Source: Schumannella sp. 10F1B-5-1 (GTDB lineage: Bacteria > Actinomycetota > Actinomycetes > Actinomycetales > Microbacteriaceae). From it: DNA of 64,000 bases. This document shows positions 38,135 to 47,074 of this stretch, in pieces. The stretch covers positions 1 through 64,000 of the forward strand of contig NZ_VHQH01000002.1 in NCBI RefSeq assembly GCF_006517535.1. The letters run 5' to 3'. How positions within the stretch are numbered: the stretch's first letter is position 1; every line of letters begins with the position of its first letter. Below the pieces are notes generated by a model. The model made no database searches, was not told the DNA's origin, and saw only the letters and a program-made list of their open reading frames with translations. A program made the position numbers and the translations under genes.

Positions 38135-38391
38135 AAGTGCCGTAATGCAGGGGCGGGATGCGGGGCGCGCGACGGCAACGCAGAACGTGCTCTGACCAGG
38201 GATTACGTCGCGAGAACGCCGCTGCACGCCACTCCTGACCAGCGCTGAGAGAACCCCGGACGCGACACCAGCCGCGCCCCGTCCGTCCCTACCTTCATCC
38301 CCATCGCAGAAGCGACGCACGAGCGACCGACGCAGCAACTACCGCAGCGACCAGCGCAGCGACCCGCAGCCGACACCGGGGGGATGATCGG

Positions 38392-39768
38392 ATGGACCTC
38401 CAGCACATCTGGAACGGCATCGCCGGGGGTCTCGGCCTGTTCATCGACGGGCTCGGAACCGTCTTCAGCGACATCCGCCCGTTCATCCCGATGGCGATCG
38501 CCGGCACGATCGTGTGGAGCATCTGGTTCGTGCGCTTCGTCATGTCGCACAGCGCGAAGCCGATCGTGACCGACTTCCGCACCACGACCTCGATCGTGGT
38601 GCCGAGCTATCACGAGGATCCGGCGATCCTGCTCGACTGCCTCGAGACCTGGCGGGCGCAGGACCCGACCGAGATCATCGTGGTGCTCGACGTGGCCGAC
38701 CTCGAGGCCTACGACCGCATCACCGAGCTGGGGGATGCGCGCATCCAGCCCCTGCTCTATGAGCACGTGGGCAAGCGCTCGGCGCTGGGCGTCGGCATCC
38801 GCCGCGCCACGGGCGAGGTGCTCGTGCTGGTCGACAGCGACACCCGCTGGACGCCGGGACTGCTCGAGGCCGTGCAGATGCCCTTCGACGACCCCGAGGT
38901 CGGCGGGGTGAGCACGCAGCAGAACGTGTTCCAGCGCGAGACCAGCGTGTGGCGCCGCATCGCCGACTGGATGGTGAACCTGCGCTACGCCGACTACGTG
39001 CCCGCGCAGGGCAAGGCCGGCGCGGTCGCCTGCCTCTCGGGTCGCACCGCCGCCTACCGCCGCGCGGCCGTGCTGCCGGTGCTCGACCGGCTCGAGAACG
39101 AGTTCTTCCTCGGCACCCGCTGCATCGCGGGCGACGACGGCCGCCTCACCTGGCTGGTGCTGGCATCCGGCTACAAGACCGTGCACCAGTCGTCGGCGAA
39201 GGCGCTGTCGATGTTCCCGGCGACGTTCCGCGCCTTCGTGAAGCAGCGCGTGCGCTGGAGCCGCAACTCCTTCCGCTGCTACCTGACGGCGATCTTCAAG
39301 GGCTGGCTGTTCCGCCAGCCGATCATCACCCAGCTCACCGTGCTGCAGATCCTGCTCACCCCGGTGACGATGGGGATGAGCCTGACCTACCTCTTCTTCT
39401 CGCGCCTCGATCTGACCCCGATCGGCATCGCGATCACGCTCGGCTGGGTGCTGCTGGGTCGCGGCATCCGCGGCATCTCGCACCTGCGCCGGCACCCGCG
39501 CGATCTGCTGCTGCTGCCGCTGATGACGCTGACCGTCATCCTCGTGGCGCTGCCGATCAAGGCGTGGGCCTTCGTGACCATGAACAAGCAGGGCTGGCTG
39601 ACCCGCAAGGCGGGCCAGATCGGCGGCGACGGGCAGGACTCGGCGAGCCTCGAGACCGGCGTGGATGCGGCGAGCGCCGCCGCGACGCCGGGCACCGGGC
39701 ATGCCGGGGCCGGCGCCGGGCCCGACGCCGACGCCCCCGCCCGCGAGCCCGAGGCGGTGCACGCATGA
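38392..39768 (+). CDS. Processive family-2 glycosyltransferase (exopolysaccharide synthase)
   Basis: A 458-residue protein. Two N-terminal helices (about 8-50) precede a GT2 catalytic domain with SIVVPSYHEDP, the metal-binding VDSDT (148-151), GDDGRLT (247-253) and the processivity motif QRVRW (285-289). Three or four C-terminal helices follow. This is the layout of hyaluronan synthase, cellulose synthase and alginate synthase relatives, which polymerise a nucleotide sugar and pass the chain through the membrane. It heads a tight operon with two beta-helix proteins and a nucleotide-sugar dehydrogenase, so a uronic-acid-containing polymer is likely. ATG 38392 has a G-rich ribosome site. Confidence 0.88.
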   Translation: MDLQHIWNGIAGGLGLFIDGLGTVFSDIRPFIPMAIAGTIVWSIWFVRFVMSHSAKPIVTDFRTTTSIVVPSYHEDPAILLDCLETWRAQDPTEIIVVLDVADLEAYDRITELGDARIQPLLYEHVGKRSALGVGIRRATGEVLVLVDSDTRWTPGLLEAVQMPFDDPEVGGVSTQQNVFQRETSVWRRIADWMVNLRYADYVPAQGKAGAVACLSGRTAAYRRAAVLPVLDRLENEFFLGTRCIAGDDGRLTWLVLASGYKTVHQSSAKALSMFPATFRAFVKQRVRWSRNSFRCYLTAIFKGWLFRQPIITQLTVLQILLTPVTMGMSLTYLFFSRLDLTPIGIAITLGWVLLGRGIRGISHLRRHPRDLLLLPLMTLTVILVALPIKAWAFVTMNKQGWLTRKAGQIGGDGQDSASLETGVDAASAAATPGTGHAGAGAGPDADAPAREPEAVHA

Positions 39769-41558
39769 GAAGCCGATCCCGCTCCCTCGCCCGCACGCTG
39801 GCGATCGTCGTGGCCGTCGGGGCCGTGGTGGTCACCGTGGCCGGCATCGCCGGACCTCCGATCGTGGGGCTGATCGCGCATCCCGCGACGCAGCGCGACA
39901 TGCCATCGGCGGCGCCCGTTCCGGGCCGCGCCTACACGGGCGACCCGGCCAACGAGGCCGCGCTCGTGCGGCACGAGAGCGAGCGCACGATCGACGCGCA
40001 GTCGGCGGCCTCGGCCGCGGCCGGGCGCAAGGTCGACGTGACCCGCTCGTTCCGCGTGCTGACCGACGGCCGGCCGACGCTCGTGCTGCCGGGCCGCGCG
40101 ACCCCGTACTCGATGGGCGAGCTCGCCGCGGGCGCTCCCGACTCGGTGCGGGATGCGGGCGGCGGCGCCTTGGACGTGGTCGAGCACGTGCTCGTCAGCC
40201 GCGGCGCGACGCTGCAGCTGCAGCCCGGCCAGACCGTTCGCCTCGCGAGCGACGCGAGCGGCTTCACCAGCATCACGGTCGCCGGCGGCACGCTCACCGG
40301 AACGGGAACCGCCGACGCCCGCATCGTGATCGAGAGCTGGGATGCGGCGGCCGGCGCCGTCGACTCGGCCACCGCCGACGGGCGCGCCTACGTGCGCGGC
40401 AACGGCGGGGCGATCCAGCTCGCGAACGCCGACGTGACCGCGCTCGGCTTCTGGAGCGGACCGACGGGCGGCCTCGCCGCCACGGCGGGAACCGGATCGA
40501 GCAGCGCGCTCAACCAGATCGGCTCCTCGTCGGCGGGCACCCCCTCCGTGTCGATCGCGCCGACCGGCGGCGCCACCGCGGCGCTGAGCCTCGACGGCGT
40601 GACCGTCGACGGCAACGCCTACGGCGTCTATGTCGACAGCCTGGCCGGCGCATCCATCACCGGCAGCACCGTGAAGAACAGCCTCGTCGACGGCATCTAC
40701 CTCAAGACCGCCACGGACGCGAAGATCACCTCGACGACCGTGAGCGGCAACGCGATCGACGGCCTCGTCGCGGCCGACGCCTCGTCGCGCCTCGCCGTCA
40801 GCAAGCTCACCGCCCAGAAGAACGCCCGCAACGGCGTGACGATCGACGGCCGCGCCGCCGAAGACGGCCCCAACCCGAGCGGCGACTCGGTCAAGGGCGC
40901 CGTGCAGGCCGCGACCATCAGCGCCTCGAAGATCATCGACAACGCCCGCTACGGCGTCGACATCCTCGGCGGATCGCGCACGACCGTCGCCGAGTCCACG
41001 ATCTCGGGCGGGCTCATGGGCGTCACGATCCGCGACGGCGCCGCCAGCACGTCCGTCGAGAAGTCCGCGATCAGCGGGCAGCGTCAGCACGCGATCGCCG
41101 TGCTCGACGACACCCGCGGCGGCGAGCTCACCGGCAACCGCATCGACGACGCCTCGATCGGCATCTACGTGCGCAACGCCGGGGCCGTCGTGCGCGAGAA
41201 CCGCATCACGGATGCGCCGGTCGACGCCATCGCGCTCGTCGGCACCCTCGCGGGCACCCGCGTGACCGACAACACCATCTCGGGCACCGGCGCCGGCGCG
41301 ATCGACACCGACCGGGCGATCGACCCCCGCGTCGAGAACAACCTCATCGACGGCTGGGTCGCCAGCCAGTCGCTCAACCGCGTGATCGCGGGCATCTTCA
41401 GTCCGCTCACCGTGATCTGGTCGGCGGTGCTCGCGCTCGTCGCCTTCGCGGTGATCTACCGCCTCGGCGCCCCGGAGCGCCGCCGGCAGCACGCCCCACT
41501 CCAGCAGTTCAGCCGCGGGGTCTTCACCCGCGAAGCCGCAGGGAGCCTGAAGTCATGA
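39765..41558 (+). CDS. Membrane-anchored parallel beta-helix protein of the exopolysaccharide operon
   Basis: A 597-residue protein that starts by ATGA overlap with the synthase gene. A basic N-terminus and signal-anchor (SLARTLAIVVAVGAVVVTVA) lead to an extracytoplasmic region. Residues about 130-540 are right-handed beta-helix repeats (units such as GAYGVYV-like turns, NGVTIDG, YGVDILGG, IGIYVRN). One C-terminal helix (IFSPLTVIWSAVLALVAFAVIY) and a short basic tail end the protein, so both ends are anchored. Proteins of this fold in such operons act as C5-epimerases, lyases or export scaffolds (AlgG, AlgK or AlgE-like roles are the best analogy); which one applies here cannot be decided. 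Confidence 0.75.
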   Translation: MRSRSRSLARTLAIVVAVGAVVVTVAGIAGPPIVGLIAHPATQRDMPSAAPVPGRAYTGDPANEAALVRHESERTIDAQSAASAAAGRKVDVTRSFRVLTDGRPTLVLPGRATPYSMGELAAGAPDSVRDAGGGALDVVEHVLVSRGATLQLQPGQTVRLASDASGFTSITVAGGTLTGTGTADARIVIESWDAAAGAVDSATADGRAYVRGNGGAIQLANADVTALGFWSGPTGGLAATAGTGSSSALNQIGSSSAGTPSVSIAPTGGATAALSLDGVTVDGNAYGVYVDSLAGASITGSTVKNSLVDGIYLKTATDAKITSTTVSGNAIDGLVAADASSRLAVSKLTAQKNARNGVTIDGRAAEDGPNPSGDSVKGAVQAATISASKIIDNARYGVDILGGSRTTVAESTISGGLMGVTIRDGAASTSVEKSAISGQRQHAIAVLDDTRGGELTGNRIDDASIGIYVRNAGAVVRENRITDAPVDAIALVGTLAGTRVTDNTISGTGAGAIDTDRAIDPRVENNLIDGWVASQSLNRVIAGIFSPLTVIWSAVLALVAFAVIYRLGAPERRRQHAPLQQFSRGVFTREAAGSLKS

Positions 41559-42712
41559 GCACGAAGAAGACCAGCAGCGCGAAGACCAGCACCACGAAGA
41601 GGACCGTCGTCACCGCCTCGGTCGTGGCCGTCGCCGTCGCCGCGCTCATCAGCGGCGCCGCGGTCGCCGTCGGGCAGAGCTCGGCCGGCGCCGAGGAGCG
41701 AGCCGGCGCGGGCGGCACGAGCGCCGGCAGCGGCACGAGCGGCAGCGCCTCTCCGAAGGCCAGCGCCAGCGCATCCACCGCCCCCGGCGCCGCCGCGGGA
41801 TCGGCCGCCGCCACGGTCTCCGCCGCCTGCGCGAAGCCGACCACGACCGTCTCCTCGGCATCGGCCCTGACCAAGGCGCTGAAGTCGGCGAAGGCCGGCA
41901 CGGTCATCCGCCTGAAGGACGGCACCTACAAGGGCGAGTTCGACGTGAAGGCCGACGGCACCACCGCCAAGCCGATCGCGATCTGCGGCACGAGCAAGGC
42001 CAAGGTCGGCACGGGCAGCACGAGCGACGGCTACGGCATCCACATCGACGGCGCCGACGACGTCGTGCTCGACGGCTTCACCGTCACCACCTCGCAGAAG
42101 GGCGTCATGATCGACGACGCCCAGCGCGCCACCGTGCGCGGGCTGACCGTGAGCGGCATCGGCGACGAGGCCATCCACGTGCGCGAGAACAGCTCCGACG
42201 CGCGCATCCTCGGCAACACGATCTCGAGCACCGGCAAGCGCAAGGCCGACTACGGCGAGGGCATCTACGTCGGCAGCGCCGAGTCGAACTGGGGCGACGT
42301 GACCGACGGCGAGCCCGACCGCAGCGATCGCGCGCTGATCGAGGGCAACCGCATCAGCCGCACCACCGCCGAGGCGATCGACGTCAAGGAGGGCACGACG
42401 GGCGGCACGATCCGCGGCAACACCTTCGACGGCACCGGGATGACCGCGGCCGACTCCTGGGTCGACATCAAGGGCAACGACTGGACCATCACGGGCAACG
42501 TCGGCACCGGCTCGCCCGAAGACGGCTTCCAGACCCACGAGATCGTCGACGGCTGGGGCACCGGCAACGTGTTCTCGGCCAACCGCTCCGACGTCGACGG
42601 CTCGGGATACGCCATCAACCTGACGAAGAAGCTCGGCAACGTCGTCACCTGCGACAACAGCGCGACGGATGCCGGCAAGGGGCTGTCGAACACCGACTGC
42701 ACGCCGCGCTGA
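41555..42712 (+). CDS. Secreted parallel beta-helix (pectate-lyase-like) protein
   Basis: A 385-residue protein coupled by ATGA overlap to the previous gene. A Lys/Ser/Thr-rich start and one signal helix (VVTASVVAVAVAALISGAAV) are followed by a Ser/Ala/Gly linker and a beta-helix of about 280 residues with VIRLKDGTYKGEF, NNTISST-like turns, GEGIYVGSAE and Cys pairs near both ends. The charged GEGIYVG-SAESNWGD-VTDGEPDRS region lies where lyases bind their substrate. It is probably a periplasm-side or extracellular enzyme that edits or cuts the polymer made by the GT2 protein, or controls chain length (inference). Confidence 0.75.
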   Translation: MSTKKTSSAKTSTTKRTVVTASVVAVAVAALISGAAVAVGQSSAGAEERAGAGGTSAGSGTSGSASPKASASASTAPGAAAGSAAATVSAACAKPTTTVSSASALTKALKSAKAGTVIRLKDGTYKGEFDVKADGTTAKPIAICGTSKAKVGTGSTSDGYGIHIDGADDVVLDGFTVTTSQKGVMIDDAQRATVRGLTVSGIGDEAIHVRENSSDARILGNTISSTGKRKADYGEGIYVGSAESNWGDVTDGEPDRSDRALIEGNRISRTTAEAIDVKEGTTGGTIRGNTFDGTGMTAADSWVDIKGNDWTITGNVGTGSPEDGFQTHEIVDGWGTGNVFSANRSDVDGSGYAINLTKKLGNVVTCDNSATDAGKGLSNTDCTPR

Positions 42713-42769
42713 GCCGCCCCCACCACCCCACCCATCCGCACCCCTCAACCCGGCTGAAAGGAACGAACC

Positions 42770-44188
42770 GTGAAGATCACGAATGACGACACGCAGGTCG
42801 CCGCCCTCACGAACGCGGCGGCATCGACGGCACCGAAGATCACGGTCGTCGGAACCGGCTACCTCGGAGCGACCCATGCGATCTGCATGGCGATCCTCGG
42901 CTACGACGTGCTCGGCGTGGATGTGGACGAGGGCAAGGTGCGCCAGCTCAACGACGGCGCCGTGCCGTTCTTCGAGCCCGGGCTGCCCGAGAAGCTGGCC
43001 GAGGCGCAGGCCTCGGGCCGCATCCGCTTCACGACCGACTTCGACGCCGCCGCCGAGCACGGCGACGTGCACTTCATCTGCGTCGGCACCCCGCAGAAGC
43101 GCGACAGCTACGCCGCCGACCTGCGCTTCGTCGACTCCGCTGTGCGCGAGATCGCGTCGCGCATCCACGGCGAGGCCCTCATCGTCGGCAAGTCGACCGT
43201 GCCCGTCGGCACGGCCGCCGACCTCGCCGAGCTCGCCGACGAGGTGAGCCCCGCGGATGCGCGCATCGAGGTCGCCTGGAACCCCGAGTTCCTGCGCGAG
43301 GGCTACGCCGTCGACGACACCCTGCACCCCGACCGCCTCGTGTTCGGGGTCGCGTCGGAGCGGGCCGAGAAGCTGCTGCGCCAGGTGTTCAGCCCGATCG
43401 TCGACGAGGGCGTACCGGTGCTCGTGACCGACATCCCGACCGCCGAGCTGGTGAAGGTGGCGGCGAACTCGTTCCTCGCCACCAAGATCAGCTACATCAA
43501 CGCGATGGCCGAGGTGTGCGAGGCCACCGGCGCCGACGTCGACTCGCTGTCGGCGGCGCTCGGACTCGACGACCGCATCGGATCGCGCTTCCTCAAGCCG
43601 GGCCTCGGCTTCGGCGGCGGATGCCTGCCGAAGGACATCCGCGCCTTCCGCGCCCGCGCCGAGGAGCTCGGCGTCGGCGACGCGGTCGCGTTCCTCGCCG
43701 AGGTGGATGCGATCAACATCCGCCGCCGCACCCGCACGGTCGACCTCATCCGCGAGCTCGCCGGCGGCGACCTGAGCGGCGTGCACGTCGCCGCGCTCGG
43801 CGCCGCGTTCAAGCCCAACAGCGACGACGTGCGGGATGCACCCGCCCTCGACGTGGCGCGCCTGCTCTACCTCGAGGGCGCCCGCGTGACGGTCTACGAC
43901 CCTGAGGCGAACGAGAACGCGCACCGCCTCTACCCCGACCTCGACTACGCCGAGTCGCTCGACGCGGCCGTCGCCGAGGCCGACGTGGTCGCGCTGCTCA
44001 CCGAATGGGACGAGTTCCGCGAGGCCTCGCCCGCGTCGCTGGAGGAGGCCGGCGCGCATCCGCGCATGGTCGACGCGCGCGACGTGCTCGACCAGCAGGC
44101 CTACGTGGCAGCCGGCTGGGAGTTCCGCGCCCTCGGTCGACCTGCGCCGCAGTCTGTGGATGACGCGGCACGGGTGCCCGCCCTCTGA
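42770..44188 (+). CDS. UDP-glucose/GDP-mannose dehydrogenase
   Basis: A 472-residue NAD-dependent dehydrogenase. After a 22-residue hydrophilic tail come the Rossmann motif VVGTGYLGATHA (28-33 core) and GVDVDEGKV, then the central domain with AWNPEFLREG and TAELVKVAANSFLA, and the catalytic FGGGCLPKD with Cys285. It oxidises a nucleotide hexose to the uronate in two steps. Hexose type is undecided; the family includes Ugd and AlgD. In the operon it would supply UDP-glucuronate or GDP-mannuronate to the GT2 synthase. The GTG start has AAAGGA seven bases upstream. Confidence 0.92.
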   Translation: MKITNDDTQVAALTNAAASTAPKITVVGTGYLGATHAICMAILGYDVLGVDVDEGKVRQLNDGAVPFFEPGLPEKLAEAQASGRIRFTTDFDAAAEHGDVHFICVGTPQKRDSYAADLRFVDSAVREIASRIHGEALIVGKSTVPVGTAADLAELADEVSPADARIEVAWNPEFLREGYAVDDTLHPDRLVFGVASERAEKLLRQVFSPIVDEGVPVLVTDIPTAELVKVAANSFLATKISYINAMAEVCEATGADVDSLSAALGLDDRIGSRFLKPGLGFGGGCLPKDIRAFRARAEELGVGDAVAFLAEVDAINIRRRTRTVDLIRELAGGDLSGVHVAALGAAFKPNSDDVRDAPALDVARLLYLEGARVTVYDPEANENAHRLYPDLDYAESLDAAVAEADVVALLTEWDEFREASPASLEEAGAHPRMVDARDVLDQQAYVAAGWEFRALGRPAPQSVDDAARVPAL

Positions 44189-44263
44189 TCGAACCTCCGT
44201 GACTCACCATCACCGACCCAGCGGGCTCCCGAGGGGGGTCCGCGCGAAAGGATCAGGATTCCG

Positions 44264-44797
44264 ATGAAGACCATCCCGGCAGCCATCGCCGTCGGAGCTC
44301 TCGCCATCGTGGGAGCCGGAACCGCGATGCAGCTCAGCTCCGGCACTCATGACGACGCGACCCGCACGCTCAAGGGCTCGGCGATCGAGGTGACCGAGTC
44401 GGCGCCGACGGCCACCCCGTCGCCCGCCGCCCCGCTCCCGGTCGTCGCGCCGTCGACCCCGCCGGCCGAGGCGCCCGCCGCATCCGGCGGAACGACCGTC
44501 AACCCAGCTCCGGCCAAGAAGGTCGTGACGCCGGCTCCGGCGCCGGCTCCGGCTGCCCCGGCACCCGCGCCGGCCGCGCCCGCCCCGGCTCCTGCGCCTC
44601 CGCAGAACGGCGGAAGCGGCGGATGGGGCGGCGGCCACGACGACGACCACGATGACCACGGCGGCTGGAACGGCGGCGGTCACGACAACGGCCACGGTGG
44701 AGGCGGCGGCAACTGGGGCGGCGGAGGCGGCCACGGTGGAGGCGGCGGCGACCACGGCGGTGGCGGCGGATGGGGCGGCGGCGGTCGCGGCCGCTGA
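44264..44797 (+). CDS. Secreted Pro/Ala- and Gly/His/Trp-rich small protein
   Basis: A 177-residue protein with a short signal-like start (MKTIPAAIAVGALAIVGAG), no Cys after it, then a Ser/Thr/Pro stretch, Ala-Pro dipeptide repeats (about 90-112) and a C-terminal 65 residues made of Gly, His, Asp, Asn and Trp (GGWGGGHDDDHDDHGGW). Such regions bind divalent metals or stay as flexible cell-wall spacers. It directly follows the polysaccharide operon and may be a surface partner. It ends at a strong bidirectional terminator. A homology statement is not justified. Confidence 0.7.
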   Translation: MKTIPAAIAVGALAIVGAGTAMQLSSGTHDDATRTLKGSAIEVTESAPTATPSPAAPLPVVAPSTPPAEAPAASGGTTVNPAPAKKVVTPAPAPAPAAPAPAPAAPAPAPAPPQNGGSGGWGGGHDDDHDDHGGWNGGGHDNGHGGGGGNWGGGGGHGGGGGDHGGGGGWGGGGRGR

Positions 44798-44805
44798 TCG
44801 TCGAC

Positions 44806-44872
44806 GCAACTCAGGAGAATCCGGTCGATCCGGCCCGTTCGAGGGCAGATCGGCCGGATTCTCCTGAGTTGC
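44806..44872. terminator. Bidirectional hairpin with 19-bp arms
   Basis: GCAACTCAGGAGAATCCGG (44806-44824) pairs perfectly with 44854-44872 around a 29-base loop. It stands between convergent genes and has no T tract. Its arms share no sequence with the other intergenic hairpins in the window, and its centre lacks the GGCGTGTC element. Confidence 0.75.
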
Positions 44873-44906
44873 GGTGCGCTCAGCGGTTCACGCCGGGCCG
44901 GCCGGG

Positions 44907-45683
44907 TCAGTCGGGGTCGGTCGACGCCTGGCCGTCGGGCGCGTCTGGTGCGTCCGGCGCAGCCGGGGCAGCCCCGAGCGCGACGAGACGCCGCGCCTCG
45001 GCGAGGGCGTCGTCGAAGTCGGCGTCGGGATGCGCGATCAGGTGCGTCGTCGCCAGCGCGTGCGTACGCGCATCCAGACCTGAGGTCGCCGCGACTCGCG
45101 CGAGCACCGGCTCGGCCGCCTCGTCGAGCATCGCGAGGGCGCGGCTCAGGCTGCGGCGTCGGCTCCGCTCGCCGCGGCCGAGTTCGGTCGCGAGCTCCTC
45201 GGCGAGCGCCGCGCGCTCGTGCTCGTCGGGCGGCACGAGTCCCGCGGCCGTGCGCCAGGCCGCCCGCGCGACCTCGTCGTCGGCGTCGTGCAGCAGCGCC
45301 GGAGTGATCGCCGGCCAGGCGCGCGCATCCCCGATCTTCGACAGCGTGTGCAGCGCCTGGCTGCGCGCCTGCGCGACCGGCGACGACAGCTCGTGCACGA
45401 CGCGCTCGACCGTCAGGTCGGGGTCGTGCCGCGTGAGCGCCCAGGTCAGCATGTCGCGCACGAAGAAGTCGGGCTCGACGGCGCAGTGCTCGACCAGCGC
45501 GTCGACATAGCTCGCGTCGGGCCGCGACCCGGCGGTCATCGCCGACTGCAGGCGCGTGGATGCGTCGCCCCGCGCCAGGGCTGCGGCGAGCCGCTCGGCC
45601 GGGGTCGACGCCGGCGTCGGGTCGCGCCTCGCGTCGGGCGTCGGCTCGTCTGCTGTCGACTCGGACATCGGCGGCGTGGTCAT
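44907..45683 (-). CDS. HEAT-repeat protein
   Basis: A 258-residue soluble protein. ATG 45683 is used because GGAGG lies seven bases upstream; a longer in-frame start at 45710 lacks this. Residues about 50-240 contain helical pairs with PHAT/HEAT-like spacing: VERVVHELSSPVAQARSQAL, WPAITPALLHDADDEVARAA and ALAEELATELG. HEAT solenoids bind partner proteins or nucleic acid; no catalytic motif is present. The N-terminal 40 residues and the C-terminal Ala/Asp/Pro tail are disordered. No functional link to neighbours is apparent. Confidence 0.75.
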   Translation of the reverse strand: MTTPPMSESTADEPTPDARRDPTPASTPAERLAAALARGDASTRLQSAMTAGSRPDASYVDALVEHCAVEPDFFVRDMLTWALTRHDPDLTVERVVHELSSPVAQARSQALHTLSKIGDARAWPAITPALLHDADDEVARAAWRTAAGLVPPDEHERAALAEELATELGRGERSRRRSLSRALAMLDEAAEPVLARVAATSGLDARTHALATTHLIAHPDADFDDALAEARRLVALGAAPAAPDAPDAPDGQASTDPD

Positions 45684-45753
45684 GTCGGAACCTCCGCATC
45701 CATTCGACACCGTCGGCGCGCCCGGCGCACGACTGTGACGCGACAGCGCGCAG

Positions 45754-46350
45754 TCAGTCGAGGCGCGTGAAGATCAGACGGGGCGCGCTGCCGTATCCGA
45801 ACGCGACGTAGAGGGTGTCGGTGCCGTCATGGTCGTCGGCGACGAAGACAATCGTCGCGGGCTGGCTCTCCGAGGTGGCCGGATAATCGGCGTAGCGCGT
45901 GATCGCGTCGTCGACGCCGCTAGTGCCCGCACCAGCACCCACCCCGGTGATCGTCACGTCGGCGCTCGAGATCCGACGCTCGTCGTTGAGCTGGCGATCA
46001 TGCACGACCCAGGTACCGGTCGCATCCACCGGCGGGTAGTCGCGATCGGCCCAGGTGACGTCCATGTCCTGATCGGCCACAGTGACGCGCGGGAATCCGG
46101 TCAAGACCGCCGTGCCGTCAGCCCGGAACTCGATGGTCGCGGCGTGGTCGCCCCGGCGATACTCCCAGCTGCCGACGAGGTAGTCGGGCGTGGCTTGTGT
46201 CGGCTCCCACTCCAGAGCGGCGAGATCGACACCCCAGTGGACGCGGGGAGCCGCAACGAATCCCGCCACCGCCGCGCCGACGATGAGCGCGCTCACCACG
46301 GCAACCGTGGCGACGCGAGCGCGAGGCCCGACTGCACGTATGCGACTCAT
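45754..46350 (-). CDS. Uncharacterised anchored protein
   Basis: A 198-residue protein from ATG 46350. One N-terminal helix (VATVAVVSALIVGAAVAGFV) is followed by a beta-rich extracytoplasmic domain with LVGSWEYRRGDHAATIEFRA, GTAVLTGFPRV and a final YVAFGYGSAPRLIFTR. The pattern G-x-W then T-I-x-F-x-x-D-G-T is common in small lipocalin-like or 'lipid/protein-binding' beta-barrels of secreted bacterial proteins; I cannot name the family. It lies between the HEAT-repeat gene and the OmpR regulator, all on the - strand, with gaps large enough for separate promoters. Confidence 0.65.
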   Translation of the reverse strand: MSRIRAVGPRARVATVAVVSALIVGAAVAGFVAAPRVHWGVDLAALEWEPTQATPDYLVGSWEYRRGDHAATIEFRADGTAVLTGFPRVTVADQDMDVTWADRDYPPVDATGTWVVHDRQLNDERRISSADVTITGVGAGAGTSGVDDAITRYADYPATSESQPATIVFVADDHDGTDTLYVAFGYGSAPRLIFTRLD

Positions 46351-46417
46351 GTTCACATCATCCACCCGTTCGACCCGCAGCAACCGCGCCGAACCAACGG
46401 CGCGGTCGAGTCCTGCC

Positions 46418-47074
46418 TCAGACGCCCATCCGGTAGCCCTCGCCGCGCACGGTCTCGATCACGCCGGGGCCGAGCTTGCGGCGCAGGTGGCGCACGTAGA
46501 CGTCGATCACGTTCGAGCTGCGCGACGTCTCGACGCCCCAGATGTCGTGCAGCAGCTGCTCGCGGGTGACCGTGCGTCCCGGCCGGCGCATGAGGTAGTC
46601 GAGCAGCTCGAGCTCGCGGATCGGCAGCGTCTCCGACACGTCGGGCGTCGACACGGTGCGCGCCATCAGGTCGAGCGTCACGTCGCCGACGACGAGCACG
46701 GTCTGCACGGCGCGGGCCTTGCGCAGGTTCGCCTCGACGCGGGCGATCAGCTCGTCGAAGCGGAACGGCTTCGGGATGTAGTCGTCGGCGCCCAGCGACA
46801 GCCCGCGCACGATCTGCTGCGGCGCGTTGTCGGCGGTGACGAGCAGCACCGGCAGCGAGCGGTCGTGCCGACGGATGCGCTCCAGCACCGTGATGCCGTC
46901 GAGCTCGGGCAGGCCGACATCGAGCAGCACGAGCTGGTGCTTGCCGCCGAGCGCCCCGTCGAGCGCGGCCCGGCCCGTCTTGACCCGCTCGACGAGGAAC
47001 CCGCCGCGGGTGAGGGCGCGCACGATCAGCGACGCGAGCCGGTCCTCGTCTTCGGCGACGAGGATCGAGGTCAT
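46418..47074 (-). CDS. OmpR/PhoB-family response regulator
   Basis: A 218-residue regulator. The receiver has EDE near the start, phosphoacceptor Asp in LVLLDVGLPELDG and Lys in DDYIPKPF. The C-terminal winged HTH runs from LPIRELELLDYLMRRPGRTV to IDVYVRHLRRKLG and ETVRGEGYRMGV. It overlaps the kinase gene by four bases (ATGA), and the kinase is transcribed first, so both are made from one message. Targets are not apparent. Confidence 0.95.
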   Translation of the reverse strand: MTSILVAEDEDRLASLIVRALTRGGFLVERVKTGRAALDGALGGKHQLVLLDVGLPELDGITVLERIRRHDRSLPVLLVTADNAPQQIVRGLSLGADDYIPKPFRFDELIARVEANLRKARAVQTVLVVGDVTLDLMARTVSTPDVSETLPIRELELLDYLMRRPGRTVTREQLLHDIWGVETSRSSNVIDVYVRHLRRKLGPGVIETVRGEGYRMGV

